NCBI RefSeq assembly: GCF_028858725.1
Contig: NC_084762.1
Coordinates: 2,675,374 to 2,739,373, forward strand
Reading direction: 5' to 3'
DNA: 64,000 nucleotides
Origin: Colius striatus
Lineage: Eukaryota; Chordata; Aves; Coliiformes; Coliidae
The notes under the pieces are model-generated. The model was not told the DNA's origin. It did not search any database and saw only the letters and a list, made by a program, of their open reading frames with translations. The translations under genes were made by a program, and so were the position numbers. Numbering within the stretch: the stretch's first letter is position 1; every line of letters begins with the position of its first letter. This document shows, piece by piece, positions 46,801-58,053 of this stretch.

Positions 46801-49598
46801 GAAAAATGAGATGAAAAACTACTTGAAAACATGAGATCCTGGCTTGTCTTTCCCTGGCAGGGTGAAAGTGTTGCCTACTATTGCAGTTTCTCCCCTTCAT
46901 CAGAGTACGTGGACATTGCTTTGAGTATTAAAAGCCCCTAGAAGTGCCACGATCACAGCTACAGGAGTATCATTTGCTATATCATTTCTATTTCTTTTGG
47001 ATCCACTGTTCCCCTGAGAAAGCAGCACCTTTGCCTCACACCTTCACCTTGTCTACTAAATGCAGCCTTAGCACCTACCATAGAGCACAAACGGGCCAAC
47101 AGGAAGGCAGAGCTTCACGTTTCAGGAAGAAAGCAAGCCCATAGTGATCATTCAGTGACAGATAGTATCAGAAATGTCAGAGCCACCTTTTTTCCCCTCT
47201 GCCTCCAATTCATCTTGAATACCTGGCACTGCCAGAACTCCCTTTAACAGAGCGGAGACTTCCCTGCCAGCCGCAGCTGTCAAAACCTCGCGCCAACCAG
47301 TCCAACACAGTTGGATGGATTATAATAAGGTTGTAATTAACTCAGGCACCTTCAGCTACCAACTACACATCTATTCAGTCCAGAGGCACCTCTGCAAATG
47401 GAAAAGTCGTACCTCCCTGTACCAGTCTGGCCACCTGCAATCTGGCTGAGACAAGCAAGAAGCAGTAGCTTCTACCCTCACTAAAAAAAAAGGACTGGAA
47501 TTTGCAGCATGAATCTGCTCCATAACAACGCCTTTATGTTTTACTACATAATGTCTTTTTCTTGTCCTTACAAAGTCTTCCACATCAGATAGCAACTCCT
47601 AAATTTGGAGGCTCCAACAGCTTGGCACTCTTCAGTGTAGGATGATCAAGTGGATGTAGCAACTGCTCCCCCCCAGCATGCCTATGGTTGTTCATACACA
47701 CCCCTCTTCCTAAGACAGGTGGTTTCTTTCATACAAAAAAAACCCCCACATCATCAAGTTGGAGAGGAGCAAACACTGTTGGGCTTTATCTTCTGGCTAA
47801 TAGCAGAGGGGTTTTCTGTAGCTGGGAATTCAAGGTCTGGGAAACAGGAGATCTTTTAAAGCTCCTCTGCCTACAAAGTTTGCTGATCATTTGTTTTTGA
47901 GGTGAAATGTAAAGGTAGTTTTCTCATCTATTACCCTACTGAAAAAAGAATTCAACTCAAGTCCTTGCATAACTGCAACACCTAGTAGTTTAGAAGTGCT
48001 CCTCTAAAGTTTCATTGTGCATTTTTTTCTGGCAATTAACATAAGAAACCAGTTACAAGTTTTTCCAGACTCTGAAATAAGTATCAGTTACTCAGACACG
48101 AATGTGCAGTCACTGGTGGCAGGACAATAAACACCATGTAATTTGTCTCACTAAGCAAAAGCCAAACTGAAGGGATGAAATAATTATCTTAAATCAAGCA
48201 CATCGTCAGATTCCAGCTCATCTTCCTGTTCATGTCTCCACACACTCTCAGCCCAGAAGAAATCTCAGCTCTTAAGTAAACAAACACATAAAGCCATCAA
48301 CTAAATTAGAAACTCCACAGAGCTGACACATTATGATCTCATCACTTCTTTCTCTTTTGTTTGGAAGCATTTCCTTTCCAAACAGAGTTAAATTCACCTA
48401 AAAACTTGAAGCAGAGAGTATCTTGAACTCACAGGGGGAAAGTTGCTCAGTCATGACTATGCTACTCTTTCAGTCTGGTTTTAATTTGACTTAAAGCAAT
48501 TTATTCACTTGATTTCAAGCAAACACAGAAACCTGGTAAGGGTGGATGCAAAGGGTACTAAATGGGATACTAATCACAACCAGCAAATGTAAATGCATTT
48601 TCAAGACAAAAACCTTCTCCTGTCTTTGACTAAACGCAATGTATGAAGAGTTAAAGTTCTTACAGCTATAAACTATCACTTTATTCTTTCCTTGTTGCTT
48701 TGGGGTTTTCATTTTCCAAGCCAAAAACCCTTGCAATTAACCCCCAGGCAAATCATCAGCCTCCACATTGCTCAGTTTTCTGTCCTTGAGACATTTATGG
48801 CAAAAATAAGCCCCGTGGGGCCCCACAATGCAAAAAAACACCCAAGTGCAGGTGTGTCTGTGGATATTTGTCTATTTTCTTTCAACGTTTCCACCCTGTG
48901 GCTGCTTATCTAGACCGCCCTCTCCTTTCCACATTAATCTCTGTTTATTCTTCTGTTTGGCAGCAAGAGAAGGAGGAACACTCACAGTCTCGTGTTTATG
49001 GCCCTCTGGACCACTCCTAGTAGCAGTGCTTTGACTCAACTAATGTCAGGAAAGTCAGTGCTGAGAAGAAATGTGCAACTTCCAGCCACACTGCTCTGGA
49101 AGGAAATGAGCTGTGCTCTGCAGGGAAAAGGAAATTGCTTTGGAAGTCTAGACCGAACCCTTCCTTTTCCATCCCTCCTCCTGTTTCCCCCTTGAACGTA
49201 TTTAAGACAAAACAAAAGGAAGGTGGAGAGAGAAAAAGAACCATTGGGCAGAGTTTCCATCTCTGAGTGTAACGAAAACACAACTGGATGTGGATTTAAA
49301 CACTGGAGAAACATCAGCTAGAGGAAAGGGAGGAGAGACACGGGACAGCAGAAGGGCCAAAGAGACAAGGATGTTGGCAGCATCTGGTGCAGCAAAACGG
49401 GAACCAGGAAGGCAGTGAGAGGCAACGTGCTGCAGGCAGCCACCCTCATCCCCTTGTCAGCTTGGATTTGTCTTTACAATGCAGGAAGGGATGCAACTGT
49501 GGATCTAGCTGCCTAGGACTGTGCCAGGGAAAGGGAAAATCCTGCAAGGTATTTAGCAAACTTGAGCTGTTTTGGGATTGAAACAATTCAATGAACTC
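43867..49598. other. Long non-coding stretch
   Basis: Unique sequence with no confident gene. The 154-codon open frame at 44345-44809 (plus) has no recognisable domain and overlaps minus-strand frames of over 100 codons. A possible decayed CR1 3' end (CTTCCTTCCAACTAG) near 45450 is too short to call. A minus-strand segment at 47572-47598 is discussed as a weak exon candidate. Confidence 0.48.
47572..47598 (-). CDS. Very weak candidate micro-exon, 27 bp
   Basis: On the minus strand CCTCCAAATTTAG precedes nine codons (ELLSDVEDF) ending at TTT|GTAAGGAC. Phase 0-0 would fit between the 62211-62250 and 42197-42304 candidates. The open frame actually continues for 65 more codons past this donor. 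The acceptor is weak, and the donor lacks G at its last exon base. Probably chance. Confidence 0.08.
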
Positions 49599-49794
49599 AG
49601 AACTTCTTCCCTGTTGAGGTGAGGAAGCACTGGAAGGGGCTGCCCAGATGGATTGTGGAGTCTCCTTCTCTAGAGACATTCAAACCACATCTGGATGAGT
49701 TCCTGTGTGCCCTACTCTAGGTGGCCCTGCTCTGGCAGGGGGATTGCACTGGATGAGCTCTCAATGTCCCTTCCAACCCTTGAGATTCTGTGAC
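49599..49794 (+). mobile_element. CR1 LINE 3' fragment
   Basis: About 195 bases in sense orientation: 'agaacttcttccctgttgag', 'gtggagtctccttctctaga', 'ctggatgagttcctgtgtgc', 'cctactctaggtggccctgc', 'gggattgcactggatgag', 'cccttccaacccttgagatt', and a single ATTCTGTGA end. It is the same subfamily as the minus copies at 13331 and 36247, in the opposite orientation. Confidence 0.94.
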
Positions 49795-50500
49795 TTTTCA
49801 AAGAAGCCTCATAGAGACTCTGAACTAAGATGGAGACAGAGAGTGTCATTGCAGGTTATAGGAGCTTTTCCCCCGACTCATGGAGGAAAAGACAAGCAGA
49901 GCTCCATCAGAGAGCTGCAGAGCTGTGAGATCACAGCTTTCTATTACACAGGGGCAGAGCTCAGGCAGCGCCCCTTGGTCCCTCTTCTGACACAGGTGCA
50001 CAACCCAATACACACAGGAGCCCTCCCCAGTGCCTTCTGTCCCACTCCCTAAGGAGCAAAATTAAAAGGGAGTGCTTTGAACCACCCTGCAGCCCTTTCT
50101 GGCACAGGTCTCTGTACAGAGCAGGGGAGAGGAAAGGGAAGGAGCAGTCAAGAGCTCACAGGGAGGAGTGCTGCAAACGCCTGCTGAAGTCACGCCGCGC
50201 ATATCCTGAGGTTAGACTGGACTACAGCCCGTGCCAGAGCTTAACGTTGGCTTTATTAGCTCTCTTAATTTCCAGTCAAACGGGGGGAAAAAAGGGAAAA
50301 GATAAAAGCAGAAGAAGGTTTGGTTTGGTTTCTGACCAATTGCAGGAAAAGAAGTTTTTATTCCTGAAGGAACATTCTCGACAGTGAGAATGAATGTGAG
50401 GATTGTGTGTCCGAATCATCCTGTTAATTCCCCAAATCCCACAGCATGTGGGGTTGGGTTTTCAGCTAGGAAACTTTCATTAAAATAGAATTTATTTTTT

Positions 50501-50543
50501 AAAAGGAAAAAGAAAAGGAGAAAAGGAGGGAAAAAAAAAGAAG
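50501..50543. repeat. Homopurine tract, 43 bp
   Basis: An uninterrupted A/G run (AAAAGGAAAAAGAAAAGGAG, GGAGGG, A9 and G). Low-complexity sequence. Confidence 0.85.
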
Positions 50544-51222
50544 TGGTTTAGAGCTCCTCCCTTTCTAAATCACAGCTGGACCCAGAAACACCAGCTTTGT
50601 TTTTAAACAAAGTTAGCAAATTGCCCTTAAGCTGGTCAATTCCAGTAATCAGCATCAGAGTAATGACAGTCACTCGGTTGGTTTCCCCTTTGCCAGACCA
50701 AAAATAACCATTCAGCTAAGTTCTTCCCCAAAGCATTTATTTTAGCTAAAAGGGAGTGCAGTTAGAATGCAGAGACATCTTTCTTAGGGCTGGAAAATGT
50801 ACACTTCTATACACAACATTGTTCCGACATCCCTCTCTCTATCTGTTCAGAGATACCACTAGATATATTACAGGTCTTAGGGAATCTATCTTCAAAACAA
50901 CCCAAAACATCTCTTCCCTTTCTTGTTAGGCACAGCAGTAGAAGAATGAACATTATCAGATGCTGCTTGTCAATTACAGCCTTTGTGCTGTTTACAGCGT
51001 GCTGATAGTGCACTACAGGAAAAACACCCATTTCTCTAACAATCATGGAAACTTCTGCTGATTACAGGGACTAATAAATCAATGTAAAAGCACCTTTCAT
51101 ATTTGAGCCAAGATACAAACTTTCACCCACCCAAAAAAGCACAAAATCATCAAAAATACATTTTCCATTTAACCAACTTGGCAACACTGAGTGGTAGCCA
51201 TGACATTATCCAGTGTACTTAC

Positions 51223-51302
51223 AACTAAGTGCAGAGGTAGGATGAAGCTTCCTCTGTACAGTCCTTCCAAGGTACCCCATGAGCAGGACACTGAGAGTAT
51301 CA
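51223..51302 (-). CDS. Weak candidate 80-bp exon
   Basis: On the minus strand an acceptor (CCCTTGTTCTCAG) and a strong donor (GTT|GTAAGTAC) bound 80 bases open in two frames. One reads DTLSVLLMGYLGRTVQRKLH, the other ends FILPLHLV. No protein family is recognised. Two simultaneous open frames and a length that is not a multiple of three reduce confidence. It does not fit the phase-0 chain proposed for the other candidates. Confidence 0.12.
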
Positions 51303-51466
51303 CTGAGAACAAGGGCTGTACAGCAGTGTTTGCCTTGACAGATGGTAAAGTCTCGTCCACCTGACATCCCCTATAAGAAATTTGAACAACAATCATTTAG
51401 GACCACTAAAACCTCACTGCAGCCACTCATGTCTCATCCCAGTCTGCTCAGTCCTGAACAGGAGAA

Positions 51467-51526
51467 CACACTTAACATTTCAGTTTCATTCCAATCACAC
51501 TTAACATTTCAGTTTCATTCCAATCA
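51467..51526. repeat. Perfect 29-bp tandem duplication
   Basis: The unit beginning CACACTTAACATTTCAGTTT and ending CATTCCAAT is repeated with period 29 and no mismatch across 60 bases (about 2.07 copies). It is embedded in unique sequence, not in a satellite. The absence of mismatches suggests a recent slippage or repair-associated duplication. Confidence 0.92.
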
Positions 51527-52299
51527 GCATAAAGCAGCACTTTTTCCCCAGAGACCAGAAAGCACACTGGTGGCCAGTGTTGGAGGCAGGGGAGTAACAT
51601 GGAGTTCACAGATATAAAAGAACCATTTCATAACTTGTGACAAAATTTATCTGAGCAAGTCTACTGGAGCTAGAATGTTAACTAAAAAGGAGCAGATGAA
51701 AACAATTTTTCTGCCCGTGGTCACTCAGCATGAGATAGTGGAAGGAAATGACAGTGAGTCATCTGAACATGGGACACAGAGAAATCTGAAGGATACAAAA
51801 CCCAAGAGATAAAGGCCAGTGTAAGCTACTGATGAATCCCAATGGAGTCACAGCCAAAGAGAACTGATCTTTAATCCTCTTGACTCTAAAACACAACCCA
51901 TTTCTTGAACTACATCGTTTCACATTAGCTTTAAAGATTTCATCTGAGGCTAAACATTTGCATTCATTACCATTGCTGCTCTAAACATGGGGAACACGGC
52001 CACACAGCTGTAACAGAAACGAGCACATATTGGAGCTGGTCTTGCATCTATGTCACCACATTTGCCTCTGCACGCACCGACGTGCACAGACATACCACAA
52101 GCCAATGAATGATATTTGCACACAAACTAGATAAGGTTTGGTTCAGGCCTGGGAGAGGGCTTGTGCCTCCAAAAGGGATTCTTTTCTTCCTCAGTTCACC
52201 TAATGAAAGCTACTTGCTCTCTGCTCCTTAGTGTTACCCACACTATTTAATGCTCTGCAAGTGTTTACAGAAATAAAACACATTCCCTCCCTCCTTTTT

Positions 52300-52610
52300 T
52301 TGACCTACATCAACGGAGTGAAAATAATTACATGCTGCCAACTAATAAAAATGAAGCACCCAGACTTTGATAAAATACCAAGCAAGGTGTTCTGTTACAA
52401 CACACATGGATTCCTAAGCTGTACTTTTCAAATATCTATGTATTCCCCTAAAAAAACAAGAGGGTACTATTTACGTTTTGTACGTAGGCAAAGGATAAAA
52501 CCCTCACGCTGCAAGTATTTACAGCCCCATAATTTACACTCTGGTGTCATAAACCAGCCATAAAATATTTTAGAGATAGCCATAAAACCGTGATCTGAGT
52601 TCAATCTTTT
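52300..52610. promoter_or_regulatory. Possible conserved non-coding element
   Basis: An AT-rich, transposon-free block with mixed motifs ('aaataattacatgctgcc', 'ttttgtacgtaggcaaagga', 'ccccataatttacactc', 'gataaaatacc'). A 110-codon plus-strand open frame covers part of it but lacks splice signals. Texture-based call with low certainty. Confidence 0.25.
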
Positions 52611-55600
52611 CAAAAGCTCTGCTTCCAACTCAGCTGTTAGGGTCTGGGCAGGATTATTTCTGTTTGATCAGTGGCAAAGTTCACATGTGGTTCACCCATT
52701 TTCTGATGCGGCCTCTCCCAGCTCAGCCTTACCCCTGTGTCTGGGAGGGGCTGGATATTTTGCTGTGAAGGCTTTAATCTCAAGAGGTTTGCATCATCGA
52801 AGTCAAAATGCTTCATCTGACATACATGGAAATCTGGGGAAAAAAGGCAGGGCACTTCACTGAACTTTTACAGGGATTTCTGATGGGCTGTGATGAATGT
52901 GGATTTTGGAGGCAGGTCTTGCAGCAGAGTTTGCCCCCAGCTCTCTGGATTTCATCACTTCCAGAACTTGCACCTCTGGGGCATTCACACATTACACCAG
53001 CTAAAGCCTAAATTTCCCCAGCATATGTGAAACTCAGTAACTTGTGAAGCCTCAGAGCCTTAAACCTGAACAGACCCAGGCAATCTGAGTGTGGAAACTG
53101 GAGGCAGACCCCTGGGATCTGACTCCTACCTCCCCATCTGGGCTGCCAGAGCAGCCAGTGCCAGCTCCATGGGAACAAGTGACATCCCAGTGCCTTGGTG
53201 GGAGACACTGTGCCCATCTTGCAGGCTGCAACCAGGTTCCATCTGCTTTTAGGTGGTCTTTGTACAGGGAATATGTTTTGTTTTGGCTCTCCAGTTTGAA
53301 GTCACAGGTCCAAACAGTAAACTAAAACCAAACTATCACTCCAACCCCACCCAGACTGAAAAGCTGAAAACAAGCAAGGTGTCACACATATCAGAAAACT
53401 TATTTGAGAGAACAAAGAGGAAGAATGAAACAGGCCACACTGATAACATGCTTCACCAATTAATCACTTGCAACAGACTGCATTTAGAAGTTCTTTGGGG
53501 CTTGAGTCTACACTCAATTCACTACAGTGAATGACTGTACCAGTGGGACTAGAAGAAGATCAGACATTGTAGAAGATGAGGCAGCAAGCTATGACAATTC
53601 AGTACAACACCACAGTAAACACCAAGTTTACACCTCATGGCAAGGTGTTTAAATCCAGCCCACAAACAACACAGTGGGAACAGCTTTGATTCCGCTGTTA
53701 ACTCTCAGAACTGCAGTGAAAACATTTTCCTCATAGATCAGTAGGGTGTTACATTAAGCACAGGGATGTACACACTGGAAAAAAAGTATGGCAAAGTGGC
53801 AGACTACCACATAAAACACTAAGGCAAAAGCTTGGGTTTTGGTTCTCCTCAGACTCGCTTTTTTAACTTGACCACAGGAAACAGGTTACAAAATACCACC
53901 TTGTCCAGTGAGAAATATTACAGTCAGGAGATGGAAAACAACACAATTAATCTTATTGCTTCTTTCTACAAGGTATAAATTCATCTTAACATTCGGTATT
54001 TTTTATAACTCCATTTCCAGAAAGCTGGGCTTAAGTAATTTCTTTTAATTTATGTTTTTTAAGGTTATAAAAATGTAAACAGTCTGCTAGAATTTGACCA
54101 GGCAAGCATCGGTGATGAGCGAGAAACGGATTTCAGATGGCTTGGCTGCATGCTTCACGGGAAGCATGGTTTGGTTTTGGCTTTCAGTGGTAGGTTATAC
54201 TCAGCTTGGAAATCAGCAAAGTCAGTATTTCAGGATGTTCGAGATTCCTGGAAACCTCTAGGAGCTGTAACATGTCAGGCCCTGATTTGGGAATGAGCTT
54301 ACCTGTTACACCTCAAGCACAAGTCCTCACATCTTCAATACACAAAACCTCAATCAAGCATTCAACTTTGAACGTATTAGAAGCACTTTGCTGAACCGGG
54401 AAGGATTCTGGATCTTTTTAAAGAGCAGTGTTGTTAATTGACTGCAGAGATGTTCTGTCTTACAAAGCCTCTAATGAGCTGTGTCTGCTGGCAAGCATCT
54501 CTGGTAGCCCACGGAAGCCAGCTGGTCTGCAGCAGAGCACAAGGGAAGCTGCTTCACCTGTGGGGTAACCCACCTCCCCAAATCCTGCAGTACAAGTTGC
54601 TGCTCACTCCAAAGGGATTTGTTCCCGTGTGTACCTGGCCACTAGCCATGATAAATTGTAAAAAACCCCTCTCCATTTCAGAGTCATCTGTAAACTAATG
54701 CTGAAGTGATTTACTTAAATGATAACTTTTACGGTGGAAGAATATACAAGGCAATAAAACGTCTTTTACAGCTGGTTAAGCACTGAAACAAAGCTGAGGC
54801 ATTTGATAACTGCAGAGGGGTTGCTGGTGGATATTCTGATGCAGTGAGTATTCCCATAATAAAAGGAGATAAAAAATTCAGACAACACAATTGTTTCCTT
54901 CATGTTGTTTCATCATTCGGAGCCGCACGGACTCACACTCATCTGCAGAAGCCCATACCCAGGATGCGCAGTTTGGGTACAAACTGAACAGGAAAAGGTT
55001 TTCAAAAACATAGATCTGTTTGAGGCCAAGCAAGTAAATAATTGATCAAAGCCACATCCTTAGTGGAAAAGGAATGATACGATTAGAAAAGACGTTTCCA
55101 AAACAGTTGCCTTGGTACCTGCAGCCACTTCACGCTCAAGAGGTCACACTCAGCCATGGTGCAGGCAAGTGCAAAGCATTTCACTTCTAAGTAGTTCAAC
55201 CCACTACAGAAACTATCCCAAGTGTTCAATTACCCATTTTATGCATGTAAATATTACTGAGTATCATTACAGATATTTTTCTGAGAAGCTCAACTGTCTG
55301 CTTAAGGAAAGACTACGTCATGGCATCAAGGAAAGACTTTGGTGGTGTTAGTCTTGGGAATGTTGCTATTTCTAGGTGGTTGAGCAAAATGCTTCTCTTT
55401 TCATAGACCACTGTATCACAGTGCCTTCAAGCAAAAGAATCTTGAAACTTCAGGTTACTCCTGAAGCTTCTCATGCCCCTCTTCTCAAATAAAAAGCAAA
55501 ATCAGAGGAATTCAAGCAAACTTCCCTATGATTTTAACTGTAGCAAAATCAGTTTGACATCATTATTCCTACTTCTTCTTCCCAAATCTCTTTGTACAAC

Positions 55601-57439
55601 TTCCTCGGGTCAGATTTTCACTGCGTGTACTCTCCGTGCTCCCTCTCCACACACAGCCTTTGTGCAATACCAAACATCAGCCCCTACTTTCAGATGGAAC
55701 TTTGACATAGTACTGGCATACAAATGAAAGACAGTATTTTCTCAGTTTAAGCTGGTTATTGTTTCTTCAGCTCCAGCAAACATTCCTGCTTACTTTGGAT
55801 GGGCAACTGGTCTATAGTTTCTGATTACAAAGGATCCTATGCATCCTATGTAAAGTATCCTATAGAAAGGATAAGCTAAAAAAAAAAAGTGGGGGGGGGA
55901 ATACTTCTCCAAACTGTTCTGAAAACACTGGATCATACTCTGGAGTCGCTATCAGCAATAATGCACAAGGTTAGCTTCAACCCCTTCAGCTGTAGATCCA
56001 TCAGACCTCAGCACAGACTGTACCATTCTGACACGCTCTGAGTTATTTTCATTGTGACTCCTTGAATAAGGCCGTTGCTGTTAAAACTCATTTCTTTTGT
56101 GTTTGAAAAACACTTGTAGAAACCCCCAACCAAGGGGACAGGAGTGTTGTATTTGACATGATTTTCTTTTGTCCTTTTGAGGACGGAGTTACTTTTGGGT
56201 ACACTGGCAGAATCTCTTATGTAACAAGTGACAAAGTGGCACATGTTCTCTTAGTGTCACTTTATTCAAAATTGTAAATCAAATTTCTTGCTGTTGTTCT
56301 TTTTTTTTCCAGTAGCATTTTACACTAGAGAAGGAAGAATTGTGTAGCTTTCTGGTTCTTCAACCATCTCCAGTGTCCCGTAAATGACATCTGAAGGATG
56401 GAAAGAGTGTCAGCTCTTCTACCACCACAATATTTGGATTCCTACTGACATGTTCAAACAAATTTTGAGAGACTGAATTCAAACCAAGCCTGAGTACTTG
56501 TGGTTTTCTTAGCCCACAACCAACTTCTCAGACTTTCAGCTTGCGAAAGTCATCGGAACATGAATAATTCTTCTCCCTTGAACCCCAAATACTCCTTTCT
56601 CATTTATTTGTCTTCCTGTAAACACATTTTTCGCTTCAACGCAAAGAAGTTGCATCCTACACATCTAATCAGTGCCAGAGTACTTCAAACCTGCCTTTAA
56701 TCAAAACTATAGTGTCCATACTATTCCTATATGCAGCTACCACAAGTATGTACCCGCAGGAGCGTCTTTGCCTTTTTAAATTGCTGTGGGGAAGCCTGCA
56801 TTTTTCCACACATCCTTTTCTACTTAGCAATGAATAATTTATCTCTATAAATTTAACCTTCAAAGATACCTCATATCTAAGCCTTAGAAACAACAGGCAG
56901 AGATGAGCCATACTCATTCTGGCATGACAGAGTTTACATCATGCCCCTGTGTAAACATCATCCCTAGGTTTAATGTGGCCCCCTTTTTTCCTCTTCCAGT
57001 GAGGACCCAAATCTGGGGCAGCATGCCAAACTCCTGCACGTTTAAAAGCATGTGCTTATTTTGGAGTTTGCTTTTTTGAGGACACAGTTCTGTTCCCACC
57101 TTAGTGCCTTCCCTGTCCTTTCCTGCTCAACTCACCTCCTTTCTTACAGGTTGTTTTTCCCCTCACTCACACTCCAGTGGGTTGTGCACACAGGGCTGAA
57201 GACTTGCACTGATTTAAACACAGAAGTACTTGGCACTAGAGGGAGTGTCACAAAGAGATGATCATAAAGATACCAGTATTTCAAGCAAGACTTTTTTATT
57301 TCCTTTTTTTTCTCCCTCCCTACAGTGGACACTGTGAAACAAGTGTCTCCTTTTCTCCCTCACACAGCCTATTCCTGTGCTGCTCTCCCTTCTCGACATG
57401 ACTGCAAGTCTCATGACTCGAAGACACAGTTCCCAAAGA
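52611..57439. other. Long non-coding stretch
   Basis: Nearly 5 kb of unique sequence without a recognisable transposon. An adjacent A11 and G9 pair lies at 55878-55899. Open frames are below 100 codons and unsupported by splice signals. Confidence 0.48.
55878..55899. repeat. A11-GT-G9 homopolymer pair
   Basis: A run of eleven A, then GT, then nine G. The site is prone to length errors in sequencing and to slippage in vivo. The G9 run may be an assembly-sensitive position. Confidence 0.85.
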
Positions 57440-57640
57440 GAAATGCTCGAGTGAGAATGTCATGACCAGTTGACCACAAATGCTACCATTATTCATCATT
57501 GGGGCCGATTATTCCTGCCCACCACATCGTTATGCAAAGGCATGAGCTAAGAGTATGGGAAAGGCTGGCAAAAGGCCTCTTTAAGAAGCATGCCAAATTT
57601 CACCGATTCACTTCATGAACAAAGCGCGCCCACCGAGGTC
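57440..57640. promoter_or_regulatory. Candidate conserved non-coding element with octamer-like site
   Basis: The block carries ATGCAAAG at 57532-57539, one base from the POU octamer ATGCAAAT, next to AT-rich cores ('ccattattcatcattggggc', 'ccgattattcctgcc') and retained CpGs ('aaagcgcgcccaccg'). It has no spliced open frame and no transposon. Enhancer function is inferred from texture and motifs. Confidence 0.35.
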
Positions 57641-58038
57641 ATCTTTATACATTCCAAGTACTTCATCGCTACAAGGAGCCCAGGTGTTTGTTTCTGAGTC
57701 TCAGTGCACACATTTCCCCGACTTACACTTTCAAAAGAGGGGACTAGATAATATAACAGCAACAAGCAACATGGAAAGAGAGATTCAGATCTGTTTTTTC
57801 CATCGCTTCATTCGCCACTGCGGTCATTTCTCTTGGCAGTGACGTTTTAAAAGCTGTGAGAAGAGGCCAGAAACAAGGTTGACTTTCAGATATTTTTTCT
57901 TTGTTTTTCTAGTTTTTTCTTTAAACTTGAATGCTGTCAGCCTCATGGTTAAAGGGAATGTTTAATCCTGGGCAGGCCATTTCTTTTTTTCTAGGGTTTA
58001 TAAAGGGAAGTAACTTTATCACTCAGAAAGGAAAAAGA

Positions 58039-58053
58039 AACAACAACAACAAC
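58039..58053. repeat. Short (AAC)n repeat
   Basis: About five AAC units, a simple repeat. Confidence 0.8.

Larger units (their letters stand above)
49795..52299. other. Non-coding stretch with tandem duplication
   Basis: Unique sequence with no transposon recognised. It contains a 43-bp homopurine tract (50501-50543) and the 29-bp tandem duplication (51467-51526). Confidence 0.48.
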
